Under the pieces are notes generated by a model that did no database searches, had not been told where the DNA came from, and saw nothing but the letters and a program-made list of their open reading frames with translations. From Kiloniellales bacterium (GTDB lineage Bacteria > Pseudomonadota > Alphaproteobacteria > Kiloniellales > JAKSBE01), in NCBI GenBank assembly GCA_030066685.1, contig JASJBF010000006.1, positions 1 to 64,000 of the forward strand: 64,000 bases of DNA. The letters run 5' to 3'. This document shows, in pieces, positions 1 through 8,148 of the stretch. Position 1 is the stretch's first letter. The number at the start of each line of letters is the position of its first letter. Both the position numbers and the translations under genes were made by a program.

Positions 1-19
1 CCAGCCCTTCAGCGGCGTC

Positions 20-125
20 CTAGAGCAGCCTGCGTTCACTTGAACGCGGATAAGCTGCTCTAGCTGCATGAAGTAGATCAAATTATCCGCGCTCAATTGA
101 TTCCAGTTGAGCGCAGTTTGATCTA
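20..125 (-). repeat. Double-hairpin intergenic element, copy 1
   Basis: Two consecutive stem-loops read on the minus strand. Hairpin 1 (124 down to 75) opens with AGATCAAA and closes with TTTGATCT around a GCGCTCAA/TTGAGCGC core. Hairpin 2 (62 down to 21) has arms ending in TAGAGCAGC and GCTGCTCTA around GCGTTC/GAACGC. The order, spacing and core sequences match copies at 38773-38873 and 56861-56962. The element begins at the TAG stop codon of the CBS-domain gene and so forms its 3' untranslated region. There is no U-tract, so it is not a standard intrinsic terminator. Confidence 0.85.
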
Positions 126-557
126 GCCCTCAGACTTCTCCGCACCGGGGCCGCGCTCCAGGTAGCGGATCGCCATGTCGCGCAGGGTGACGATGCCGAC
201 CATGGTGCCCTTCTCGGTCACCAGGGCGCGGCTCAGGCGGAAACGGGTCAGGATGCGGATCGCGTACTTCACGTCCATCTCGACGTCGACGGTCATCACC
301 GGCTTGGACATAACCTCGTAGACGCTGACCCGGTCCAGCGAGCGGTCCGGGCCGATGACCTGGCCGGCGATGTCGTGCACGGTGACCATGCCGTACTCGT
401 CGCCGTCGTGGCGCCGGTCGATCACCAGCGAGCTGACGTCGTGCTCGCGCATGAGCTCGACCGCCTGGCGCGCCGTGGCCAGCCCCTCGATCGCCCGCGG
501 CGCGGGGGTCATGACCTCCCGCACCCGGATGTAGTCCTGCGCCGTCCCGTTGGTCAT
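123..557 (-). CDS. CBS-pair regulatory protein
   Basis: A 144-residue soluble protein made almost entirely of two CBS motifs (about residues 10-70 and 75-135; VREVMTP and VYEVMSKPV open the two halves). CBS pairs normally bind adenine nucleotides and control a partner protein. The ATG at 557 overlaps the upstream PII-like gene by four bases (ATGA), so translational coupling is likely. It is the last gene of a four-gene operon with two DUF1538 membrane proteins, which makes nucleotide sensing for that transporter the most reasonable inference. The TAG stop lies at the edge of a repeated hairpin element. Confidence 0.88.
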   Translation of the reverse strand: MTNGTAQDYIRVREVMTPAPRAIEGLATARQAVELMREHDVSSLVIDRRHDGDEYGMVTVHDIAGQVIGPDRSLDRVSVYEVMSKPVMTVDVEMDVKYAIRILTRFRLSRALVTEKGTMVGIVTLRDMAIRYLERGPGAEKSEG

Positions 558-904
558 ATCTCGTCCTCGATCTCTCGCTGGATGGTCTCGATCTGGGAGC
601 CCAGGCCGACCGCGTCTTCGATGTCGATCTGCACGGCCACGCCCGAGCCCGGCTCCCTCTCGAAGTCCCCGCGGTCCGCGATGCTTTCCAGTATATGCCG
701 GCTCAGGTGGGCCTCGACCAGCAGCAGGATGACGTCGCGCTGGCCTTCCAGGGTCAGCCCCAGGAAGGTCTTGGGCGGGTCGAGCCCTTCGCCGCGGGCG
801 CTGCCGATGACGGTACAGCCCGTGGCGCCGCCCTTGCGCGCCGCGTCGATGATGTCCGAGGTCTTCTCGTCGGTGACCATCACGACGATCAGCTTGAACT
901 TCAT
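554..904 (-). CDS. PII-like signalling protein
   Basis: A 116-residue cytoplasmic protein with the PII/GlnB-like ferredoxin fold. The N-terminal strand KFKLIVVMV is followed by the glycine-rich GATGCTVIGSARGEG stretch typical of PII-like proteins. The T-loop region is short and lacks the tyrosine that is uridylylated in GlnB, so this is a PII-like sensor and not a classical nitrogen PII protein. It overlaps the upstream DUF1538 gene by four bases and the downstream CBS gene by four. PII-like proteins encoded beside membrane transporters usually gate them, so I infer that it regulates the DUF1538 pair. Confidence 0.85.
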   Translation of the reverse strand: MKFKLIVVMVTDEKTSDIIDAARKGGATGCTVIGSARGEGLDPPKTFLGLTLEGQRDVILLLVEAHLSRHILESIADRGDFEREPGSGVAVQIDIEDAVGLGSQIETIQREIEDEI

Positions 905-1725
905 TCTTCCCTCCTCGCTTCACTGGGGGGGTCCGTCGTCGTCTCCGGCCGGTCGGGCGGCAGGCGGCGGCTTTCCCGCCAGGCGCTGATCTGGGCGTAG
1001 CCCATCAGAGTCATCATCGGAAAGAGGCTGGCCAGGGCGATCAGGCCGAAGCCATCGAGCAGCGGGCTGCGCCCCGGCACCGTCGCGGCCAGGCCCAGCC
1101 CCAGGGCCGTGACCAGCGGCACGGTCACGGTCGAGGTCGTGACGCCGCCGGAGTCGTAGGCCAGCGGCACGATCATCTGCGGCGTGAACATGGTCTGGAT
1201 CACCACGATGACGTAGCCCGCCATCATGTAGAGGTAGAGCGGCGTGCCGGTGACGATGCGGAAGGCGCCGACGGCGACGCTGGCCGCGACCCCGACGGCC
1301 ACGGCGATCCTCAGGCCCCATTCGCCGATGCTGCCGCCGGAGACCTCCTTGGCCTTCCGGGCGACGGCGATCAGCGAGGGCTCGGCGATGGTGGTGGCGA
1401 AGCCGATCGCCGCGGCGAAGAGGTAGACCCAGTAATAGTCGGTCCAGTCCAGGACGTCGTCCGGCCCGTCGCTGAGAAAGGCCGGGTCGGTCAACTGCTG
1501 GGCCATGGTCCGGCCGAGCGGAAACAGCGCCTTCTCGAGTCCGACCAGGAACAGGGCCAGGCCGATCACCACGTAGACGAAGCCCAGCGCGACGCGCTTC
1601 AGATGGGGTATCGGCTGGCGCAGCACCAGAAGCTGGAAGACCAGCATGATGGTGACGATCGGCAGCACGTCGAGCAGCGTCCCGAAGAGCGCGCTCGCGA
1701 GGCCTGCGATCCAGCCGCCCGCCAT
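901..1725 (-). CDS. DUF1538 membrane protein, UmpAB-like antiporter subunit
   Basis: A 274-residue polytopic membrane protein of the DUF1538 family, with about seven hydrophobic segments. Two family hallmarks are visible: the TTIAEPSLIA segment near residue 110 and [14 protein letters not shown] near residue 190, both shared with the next gene upstream. A DUF1538 pair from Halomonas (UmpAB) was shown to work as a two-component Na+(Li+,K+)/H+ antiporter, so the pair here is probably a heteromeric cation/proton antiporter. The C-terminal tail is charged and cytoplasmic-looking, a possible docking site for the PII-like or CBS protein. It starts with ATG four bases after the preceding stop. Confidence 0.88.
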   Translation of the reverse strand: MAGGWIAGLASALFGTLLDVLPIVTIMLVFQLLVLRQPIPHLKRVALGFVYVVIGLALFLVGLEKALFPLGRTMAQQLTDPAFLSDGPDDVLDWTDYYWVYLFAAAIGFATTIAEPSLIAVARKAKEVSGGSIGEWGLRIAVAVGVAASVAVGAFRIVTGTPLYLYMMAGYVIVVIQTMFTPQMIVPLAYDSGGVTTSTVTVPLVTALGLGLAATVPGRSPLLDGFGLIALASLFPMMTLMGYAQISAWRESRRLPPDRPETTTDPPSEARREE

Positions 1726-1729
1726 GGCT

Positions 1730-2554
1730 CTAGACCACCATGCCGAAGATCAGCACGAAGATGATCGGAGTCAGGCTGGCGAAGGCAATCAGGCCGAAAC
1801 CGTCGATCAGCGGGTTGCGGCCGCGGATCACCGTGGCCAGCCCGATGCCGAGGGCGGTGACCAGGGGAACCGTGATGGTCGAGGTGGTGACGCCGCCGGA
1901 GTCGTAGGCGATGCCGACGATCTCCTCCGGGGCGAAGCCGGTCAGGATCACGACCATCAGATAGCCGGAGATGATCAGCCAGTGGATCGGCCAGCCCTTG
2001 AGGATGCGCCAGACCCCGATCACCAGGGCGGTGCCGACCGAGACCGCGACGGTGTAGCGCAGCGCGACGGCGAAGCGTGCCTGCGTATCGGCGTCGTCAG
2101 CCGTGGCCCCGGCGGCGGCCATCACCCGCGCCGCCTCCTCGCTGACCGCGATCAAGGCCGGCTCGGCCACGGTGGTGCCGAAGCCGAGGCCGAAGGCGAA
2201 GGCCAGCAGCCAGAAGACGCTGCCCTTGCGGGCAAAGGCGCCGGCGAGCGCCTCGCCGAAGGGAAACAGCGCCAGGTCGAGGCCGCGGATGAAGAGCCCC
2301 AGGCCGAGCATGACCAGGAGCAGACCGACCAGCGTGTCGACCAGGTTGGGGAAGGGCTGGCGCAGGACCACGACCTGGAAAAAGGCGACGACCAGAACGA
2401 TGGGCGCGAGGTCCCGGCTGGTCCCGGTGACCAGGCTCACGAGGGAGCGGAGCCCTGCGACCACCGTCACCGGCGCCTGCCCGCGCCGCGGGGCCCGATC
2501 CCCGAATGGCCGTCGTCGTCGCCTGTTCGCATCGAGATCCCCCCGCGGAGTCAC
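1730..2554 (-). CDS. DUF1538 membrane protein, second antiporter subunit
   Basis: A paralogue of the gene downstream, carrying [10 protein letters not shown] and [14 protein letters not shown], and the first gene of the DUF1538-DUF1538-PII-CBS operon. The predicted start at 2554 is GTG with GGAAGC just upstream. It gives an arginine-rich 28-residue leader unlike a membrane protein start. GTG at 2470 (VTVVAGL) gives a cleaner 246-residue protein and may be the true start. Family knowledge (UmpAB) points to cation/proton antiport in the inner membrane. The two subunits share the same fold with conserved central motifs but differ in their loops, as expected for a heterodimer. Confidence 0.85.
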   Translation of the reverse strand: MTPRGDLDANRRRRRPFGDRAPRRGQAPVTVVAGLRSLVSLVTGTSRDLAPIVLVVAFFQVVVLRQPFPNLVDTLVGLLLVMLGLGLFIRGLDLALFPFGEALAGAFARKGSVFWLLAFAFGLGFGTTVAEPALIAVSEEAARVMAAAGATADDADTQARFAVALRYTVAVSVGTALVIGVWRILKGWPIHWLIISGYLMVVILTGFAPEEIVGIAYDSGGVTTSTITVPLVTALGIGLATVIRGRNPLIDGFGLIAFASLTPIIFVLIFGMVV

Positions 2555-2647
2555 GCTTCCCTTGGCGCGGCACTACCATAACCACAACGCTTAGGGACTC
2601 AATCGATAACCGCAATCCGGCGGCCGCTCCGCGGTCGGCCGGCGGGA

Positions 2648-4363
2648 ATGGCGGGTGGCGGCACCGGAAAAGGCCGCGATTGCCTGCTTGGAGTCTTGCC
2701 GCTTGCGTGCTGCGGCGCTCTGACCGATTGTTGTGGTTGCGACGGAGATGGTCAGGGGCAGTCAGCGGTGGCTGTAGCGTTCTTCTGGGGCGGGCTGAGG
2801 CTTTGCCTGGGCAGTGTTTGCGGTGAAGTCCGAAGGTGGCAGTGCCCGGCCCTCGGAGTGGCGCTGGCTGCGCTGCTGTCCGCTTGCGGCATGACGCAGC
2901 AGGCCGAGCGGGCGGGGACCGAACGGCTGTACCGCACCGTCTACCAGGACATTGCCCAGGTCTACCTTGAGAAGATCGAGCTGCAGGACCTGGCGCTGGT
3001 CGGGCTTAGCACTCTGAAAAGCCACGACCCTGACCTTGAGGTCCGGCAGCAAGGCGAAGAGATCCTGGTTTCCGTCCCCGGCGCCAGTGCCGTCCGCTTC
3101 CAAGCGCCGGCGCGCGAGGACGCGGAAGCCTGGGGCAAGCTGATGAGCGAAGCCCTCGAAACCGGCCGGCAGGGATCCAAGAAGCTGCAGGCCGTCGCCT
3201 GGGCCGATATCAACGACGCGGTCCTGGAAAGCATGTTCGAAGAGCTGGACCGCTGGTCCTACTACCGCGGGCCGGAAGAGCTCCTGGAATGGCACGGCAA
3301 GAAGCCCGGCTTCAATGCCTCCATCGGGGTCGCCCTGAGGACGACTCATGACGGCGCGCGCATCATCGGCGTCACCGAAGAGGGGCCCGCGGAGGCCGCC
3401 GCGCTCAAAGATGGCGACCACATCTGGCGCATCGACGGGACGCCGGTCGCCGGTCTGGAACGCCGCGCCATCTACGACATGCTGCGCGGCCATCCGGGCA
3501 CGCAGGTCAGGCTGATGGTCACGCGCTGGGGCCGGACGGACCTGGAGACGGTCACGATCACCCGCGCCATCGTCGAGCCGCGGCCCGTGCGATACCGCCT
3601 GTACGGCGAAATCGCCTATCTGCGCCTCATGAGCTTCGGCTCGGCGACGCTGGGCGCCTTGGAGGAGAAGCTCCGACAGGCCGAGCGCGATCTCGGGCAG
3701 CCGCTCAAGGGCGCCATTCTCGACCTGCGCAACAGCCCGGGCGGGCTGTTGGATATCGCGGTGCTGGTCGCCGACCTCTTCATAACCGAAGGGCTTCTGG
3801 TCTCCGTCGACGGGCGGCACCCCGACAGCCTGCAGTACTTTCCGGCGACCCCCAACGACCTGCTGGAGGGCCGGCCTCTGGTGGTCCTGATCAACGGCAT
3901 GACCTCGGGCGGAGCGTCGATTGTCGCCGCTGCGCTCCAGGACGCCGGTCGCGCGGTCGTCCTCGGCAGCGCGTCCAACGGCCACGGCACGATCCAGACC
4001 GTCCTGCGTTTGCCGAACGGCGGTCAGATCGCTTTGACCTGGGCGCTGTACTACGCCTCGTCCGGTTATGCGATCGCCGGTCGAGGCGTCTTGCCGGATC
4101 TCTGCACCGCCGGTCATGGCGTCAACAGTGACGCGGTCCTCGGTCGCCTGCGCCGGGGTGACCTGCCGATCGACAAGTGGACGCAGCGCCGCTCCATAGA
4201 CTACCGGGATGAGAAGGCGGTGACGGCCTTTCGCGCCGTCTGCCCGCCCAGCTACGACGTGCCCGACGTGGACCTCGACCTGGCCAAGCGCCTGCTGAAG
4301 GATCCGATGCTTTACCGTCTGGCCCTGGGCCTGTCGCAAACCGCCGGGCGGCGCAGCCGGTAG
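2648..4363 (+). CDS. S41-like (C-terminal processing) peptidase homologue with degenerate catalytic dyad, lipoprotein
   Basis: A PDZ domain (about residues 215-305, IIGVTEEGPAEAAALKDGD) is followed by an S41 peptidase domain (about 315-480). A lipobox (LLSAC, about residue 79) precedes the mature part, so it is probably an outer- or inner-membrane lipoprotein facing the periplasm. The true start is uncertain: GTG at 2768 leaves a sensible signal peptide, whereas the ATG at 2648 gives an odd cysteine-rich leader. Where CtpA has SASASE the protein has TSGGAS, placing Ala423 at the nucleophile position. Where CtpA has FGKGSVQ it has NGHGTIQ, with His446 instead of the general-base Lys. It may therefore be a non-catalytic binder. 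Confidence 0.8.
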   Translation: MAGGGTGKGRDCLLGVLPLACCGALTDCCGCDGDGQGQSAVAVAFFWGGLRLCLGSVCGEVRRWQCPALGVALAALLSACGMTQQAERAGTERLYRTVYQDIAQVYLEKIELQDLALVGLSTLKSHDPDLEVRQQGEEILVSVPGASAVRFQAPAREDAEAWGKLMSEALETGRQGSKKLQAVAWADINDAVLESMFEELDRWSYYRGPEELLEWHGKKPGFNASIGVALRTTHDGARIIGVTEEGPAEAAALKDGDHIWRIDGTPVAGLERRAIYDMLRGHPGTQVRLMVTRWGRTDLETVTITRAIVEPRPVRYRLYGEIAYLRLMSFGSATLGALEEKLRQAERDLGQPLKGAILDLRNSPGGLLDIAVLVADLFITEGLLVSVDGRHPDSLQYFPATPNDLLEGRPLVVLINGMTSGGASIVAAALQDAGRAVVLGSASNGHGTIQTVLRLPNGGQIALTWALYYASSGYAIAGRGVLPDLCTAGHGVNSDAVLGRLRRGDLPIDKWTQRRSIDYRDEKAVTAFRAVCPPSYDVPDVDLDLAKRLLKDPMLYRLALGLSQTAGRRSR

Positions 4364-4403
4364 CGCCAGGCCGAACGCGTCGCGTCGCGGTGCTTGCCTG
4401 GCG

Positions 4404-5126
4404 CTATGCCTCGACCGCTTGACTCTCGAGGTGGGCGACCAGGTCGCCGGGCAGGGACAGTCGCGTGGCCAGGGCGTCCAGATAGGCCTGCTCGGCCGGA
4501 TGGTCGGGGTCGATGGCCAGACGCGAGGCCAGGTAGAGCTCGGCCGCCTGTTCCGGACCCTCGGCCAGGCCGGCGATGTCCTGCAGGCTGGGCGGGCTGC
4601 TGAGCACGTCGAAGACGAAGGCCTTGTCCTCGGCGTCCAGGGGCAAGCGGCCGACGTGATCGAAGATCGTCCGTTGCTCGTCGGGCCCGATATGGCCGTC
4701 GGCGTTGGCGGCGGCGATCATCGCCATGACGAGGGCCAGCTCGAAGGGCTTGCCGTCCTTGGCCGGCGCCGCGGCCGGCAGGAACTTGGAGTCTGCCGGC
4801 GGCAGCTCCGCGGGTAGCGAGGGAGCCGGAGGTCCGGCCTGCGGTGCCTGCTTGCCCGCCTGCCAGTTCTGATAGGCGCGGTAGCCCAGGGCGCCGAGTG
4901 CCGCGGCGCCGCCATAGCCGACCAGGCCGCCGGCCAGCTTGCCAGCCTTCTTGCGCGCCTTCTTGTTGCCGATCAGCACCCCCAGCAGACCGCCCGCAGC
5001 CAACCCGCCGGCGACCCCGCCCAGGCCGCTGGAAGCGATCTTGCCCTTTGCGGCCTGCGCCGCTCCCGCGGCCTTCTGGCCCGCGTCGGGGCCGAGGAAC
5101 TGTTCCAAAAGACGCTGTGGATCCAT
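4404..5126 (-). CDS. DUF533 / TerB-like membrane-associated protein
   Basis: A 240-residue protein. The N-terminal half has glycine- and alanine-rich amphipathic or membrane segments (about residues 35-55 and 65-85) separated by a lysine/arginine cluster. The C-terminal half (about 125-235) is a TerB-like helical domain beginning ELALVMAMIAAANADGHIGPDEQ, with the acidic Asp/Glu loop typical of the family. This is the DUF533 (YebE-like) arrangement. The function is unknown; YebE in enterobacteria belongs to the envelope-stress response. It stands alone, converging on the S41-like gene. Confidence 0.85.
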   Translation of the reverse strand: MDPQRLLEQFLGPDAGQKAAGAAQAAKGKIASSGLGGVAGGLAAGGLLGVLIGNKKARKKAGKLAGGLVGYGGAAALGALGYRAYQNWQAGKQAPQAGPPAPSLPAELPPADSKFLPAAAPAKDGKPFELALVMAMIAAANADGHIGPDEQRTIFDHVGRLPLDAEDKAFVFDVLSSPPSLQDIAGLAEGPEQAAELYLASRLAIDPDHPAEQAYLDALATRLSLPGDLVAHLESQAVEA

Positions 5127-5555
5127 GCTCTACCTCCGTCAAACCACGAGGGTTACATGGGAGCGGGTCGGCCGGCCGGCAATACGATCCGGCACTGCGA
5201 ACAACGGCGCCGGGCCGCGCCGACCTTGCCGTCTGCCCGACCCATCGGCCCGGAGCGCAAGGGAAGCCTTGAGATTTGGGGCGAGGCCGGTCAGGCGGCC
5301 GCGAAACCGAGGCGTCGCTGATAGATAAATCCAATCAAAACGGCGACTTGGCCCAGTCAAATCGCAGAACCCGGGACGGGAATCCTCGGCGCCGTTCCGG
5401 ACCACGGCCAGAGCTCTGCGGGCAAAAAGGCCAGGGTCATGCGGGTCCTCGACCTCGCCCTGCGCAGATACAGGGCGCCTTTCGAGAGCACGCCGCGGCC
5501 TGGTGTGATGGTTTCGAAGTCCGACACCTTGAATGTGCCGGACTTTGGCAATCGG
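5127..5555. other. Intergenic region without recognised gene
   Basis: About 430 bases between the start of the DUF533 gene and the end of the small exported protein gene. Short open frames on both strands have no recognisable domain, signal peptide or good ribosome binding site. It should contain the DUF533 promoter on its left side. The stretch around 5320-5345 is noticeably AT-richer than its surroundings. I see nothing else in it. Confidence 0.5.
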
Positions 5556-5786
5556 TCAGCCGACGTTGCCCTTGCCGATCGTCGTGCGGCGGCAGCGGAT
5601 CTTGACGTATTCCCCGGGGCGGAGGTCGCGGCCGAGGGCGGTCTGGGCGAAGTAGGCCTGCGACTGCAGGGCGCAGGCGATCTCGTTTCGGGCCTCCGGG
5701 CCCTGGACGACCTCCAGCGCGTTGTTCGCATGGCAATCGCGCGGCGCCATGCCGGCGGCGCAGACGAGGATCAAGACCTTGAACAT
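5556..5786 (-). CDS. Small exported protein of unknown function
   Basis: A 76-residue protein with a short signal peptide (MFKVLILVCAAGMAPRDCHA) and a compact, basic mature part. The ATG at 5786 is preceded by AAGGAGC at good spacing. Mature-part features such as GPEARNEIAC and GEYVKIRC place two cysteines that could form a disulfide in the periplasm. The strongly constrained pattern (VVxGP, NEIxC, EYxKIxC) looks like a conserved small alphaproteobacterial family, but I know no function for it. It is monocistronic. Confidence 0.7.
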   Translation of the reverse strand: MFKVLILVCAAGMAPRDCHANNALEVVQGPEARNEIACALQSQAYFAQTALGRDLRPGEYVKIRCRRTTIGKGNVG

Positions 5787-6072
5787 GAAGCGGCTCCTTG
5801 GCCGTGGTGAATTGCACCTTGGCTCGGATGTCCCGACGCTAGAGCGAGGAAATTAACGAATTCCGAATCTTTTAGCGTATGTCGAAGGTAATATATTTGC
5901 TCCCTGGCCGGGCAGCGACCGCACCGACTGCGGGTTCCGGCATGCCCGGCCCGAGACGGCGATCGGCATTGTCTCTCTTCCGTTCGCTGGCTAGGGTCGA
6001 ACGAGAGCTTCCGGCTCGCCCTACCCGTGTGGCGGGCGGGCCGGAAAGGCCGCAAGCAGGGGAGGATCCATC

Positions 6073-7410
6073 ATGCTCAGCCGTTTGGGCTTCGCCGTCG
6101 CCATGGTTCTGGTCGCCACCAGCGCCCGGGCGGACGGCAGGCTTTTCATCGTCGGCGGCAACGCCCAGAGCGACATTCTTTTCGACCGCTTCGTCGAGAT
6201 CTCCGGCGGCAGCGACGCGAAGATCTGCATCTTCGGGACCAACAGCAGCGATCCCCAGGACTCACGCGACTTCTACGCCGGGCTCTTCGAGGACCGCGGG
6301 GCCCAGACCTTCCCGGTCGAGGTCACGATGCAGAACTCGGCCTGGAACACGGTGCCCTTCGAGGACGACTTCTTCACCTTCGATGATCCGGCGCAAGAAG
6401 TCCGCGAGACCGAAGAGCGGCTGACCGAGGATCCGGCCACCGTCGCCCTGGTCAAGGGCTGCAACGCGGTCTGGTTCGGCGGCGGCAATCAGAACCGCGG
6501 GACCTTCGCCCTCTTGAATCAGGACGGCTCGGACACCCCGGTCATGGCCGCAATCCGCAGGATCGTCGCCGGGGGCGGCGCCTTCGGCGGCACCTCGGCC
6601 GGTGCCGCGGTGCAGAGCGACCCCATGATCGTGAACGGCACCAGCATCGACAGCCTGAGCCTGCCGCCCGGGCCGCTGCGGGTCGGCACCTCGAACGGCT
6701 TTGGCCTGCTGCCGCCCGGCTTTCTGGCAGACCAGCACTTCCTCGTCTGGGGCCGCCTGGGTCGCCTGCTGGTCGCCATGGCCGACAACGGGATCCCGCA
6801 GGCCGTCGGCGTGAACGAGGACACCGCGGTCGAGGTCGACCTCGACAGCGGCATCTGGGAGGTCGTCGGCACCAGCCAGGCGCTGATCGTCGAGCTGGAG
6901 GATCCCGACGATCCCAAGGCGGCGATCGTTCACTTGCTCGGTCACGGCGACCGCTACGACACGAAGACCCGGCAGGTCACCTTCAACCGGGCGCTCAGCG
7001 ACATCACCGACGATCCCTTTCTGCCGCAGGCGCCGATCTTCAAGCTCGGCGTCTTCAACGCCGACGTCATCCCCGAGATCATCACCCTGGCGGTCGACAC
7101 CATCGGCGAGACCTCGGGCGTCGGCATCGACTTCCTCGGCAGCGACGATCCGAGCTACAGTGTCTACGGCGTGCAGCTGCGCTTCGCCCAGACCGAGACG
7201 ACCGCGGCCTATCTCTGCTTCCGGAGCTGTCGCGGCGACAACCCGAACCGCAGCGGCAGCCTGGCCCGCTACAGCGTGAGCAACATGCGTGCGACCGTCG
7301 AGACCCTGGCCATCGCGGTGACCGAGGTCGACAAGCCGGAGACGGCGAGGGGCCGGATCCGCGCGATCAAGGACCTGATCAAGGCGGCGCTCGGTCTGCC
7401 GAAGCCCTGA
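6073..7410 (+). CDS. Cyanophycinase (S51 peptidase), exported
   Basis: A 445-residue protein with a signal peptide (cleavage after ARA, about residue 21), followed by an S51 fold. The nucleophile elbow GGTSAGA places the catalytic Ser at residue 175, and the preceding VWFGGGNQNR loop is also typical. S51 cyanophycinases cut multi-L-arginyl-poly-aspartate into Arg-Asp dipeptides. The exported forms let cells scavenge cyanophycin released by others. The C-terminal 150 residues extend beyond the minimal enzyme and include a disulfide-capable CFRSC. The start is supported by GGGGAGG about eight bases upstream. No cyanophycin synthetase gene is present nearby. Confidence 0.88.
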   Translation: MLSRLGFAVAMVLVATSARADGRLFIVGGNAQSDILFDRFVEISGGSDAKICIFGTNSSDPQDSRDFYAGLFEDRGAQTFPVEVTMQNSAWNTVPFEDDFFTFDDPAQEVRETEERLTEDPATVALVKGCNAVWFGGGNQNRGTFALLNQDGSDTPVMAAIRRIVAGGGAFGGTSAGAAVQSDPMIVNGTSIDSLSLPPGPLRVGTSNGFGLLPPGFLADQHFLVWGRLGRLLVAMADNGIPQAVGVNEDTAVEVDLDSGIWEVVGTSQALIVELEDPDDPKAAIVHLLGHGDRYDTKTRQVTFNRALSDITDDPFLPQAPIFKLGVFNADVIPEIITLAVDTIGETSGVGIDFLGSDDPSYSVYGVQLRFAQTETTAAYLCFRSCRGDNPNRSGSLARYSVSNMRATVETLAIAVTEVDKPETARGRIRAIKDLIKAALGLPKP

Positions 7411-7495
7411 GGGGGTTCGCGGGTCCGGGGTCCCTCACGGAGATCGGCGGCGCGACGGGCGGGTCGGAACCGGGCCTGAACCGGGGGACCGCGAT

Positions 7496-8092
7496 ATGAT
7501 GAGAACTGCTTTTGCCGCAGCCGTGGTGGCCGTGGCCTTGCTCGGCTGCGCGACAGGCGCGGAGGAAACGCCTTCTTCGGAGCCCGACGGCGCGGCGACC
7601 TCGGTTGACGGCTTTTGCGAGTTCGGAGACTGCAGGCGGAGCCTGAGGGTGCGCCTCAAGCAAGCCGGGCAGGGCTACTTCGACCGAACCTATTGGAACC
7701 TGCCACCCGCGGTGCAACCGACCTTCATCAGCATCTATGCCGGAGAAACCCTCTACATCGAGGCGCAAGAGGGCGCGGAGCGGCCGGAGAAGCTCCGCCA
7801 CGTCAAGGAGAAGCGGCATCCGGAACGAACAATCGAGATCGAGCTCACGCAGGAACCGGAAATCAGCGACGGGCTGGGCATGATTCTGGAGGTGCGCAAT
7901 CCGTTTTCCCGGCCACTTCGCTACAACCTGAGCATCATGCCCTTGGATCGGGAAGAGATGTACCGGACCACCAGCTGTCCCTTGACCCCGGGCGGCTTCG
8001 GCATGGAGATCTGGCCGTTTCCGATCTTCGTGATCGCGATCGCGAACATGCGCTTCCTCGGTCCGGAGGGGCCGTTTCGCTGCGAATATTAG
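7496..8092 (+). CDS. Lipoprotein of unknown function
   Basis: A 198-residue protein with a clear lipoprotein signal: MMRT start, hydrophobic AAAVVAVALLGC and cysteine at about residue 18. GGGGGA lies upstream of the ATG, and ATG at 7499 is an equally possible start. The mature part has a paired cysteine motif (CEFGDC) and a mostly beta-strand character, ending in RCEY. I do not recognise a family. It follows the cyanophycinase gene by 85 bases on the same strand and may be cotranscribed with it. It converges on pqqE. Confidence 0.7.
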   Translation: MMRTAFAAAVVAVALLGCATGAEETPSSEPDGAATSVDGFCEFGDCRRSLRVRLKQAGQGYFDRTYWNLPPAVQPTFISIYAGETLYIEAQEGAERPEKLRHVKEKRHPERTIEIELTQEPEISDGLGMILEVRNPFSRPLRYNLSIMPLDREEMYRTTSCPLTPGGFGMEIWPFPIFVIAIANMRFLGPEGPFRCEY

Positions 8093-8148
8093 AGCCGGAC
8101 TCTCCGGTCGAATCGAAGCGCGTCTGCGCGGGCTCTTCGCTTCCGGCG

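Noticed and set aside
1646-2581. Long plus-strand frame opposite the DUF1538 genes
   Set aside because: It is a low-complexity antisense frame; the minus strand carries clear membrane proteins.
5139-5405. 88-codon minus-strand frame in the gap upstream of the DUF533 gene
   Set aside because: No ribosome site, domain or signal peptide; composition looks random.
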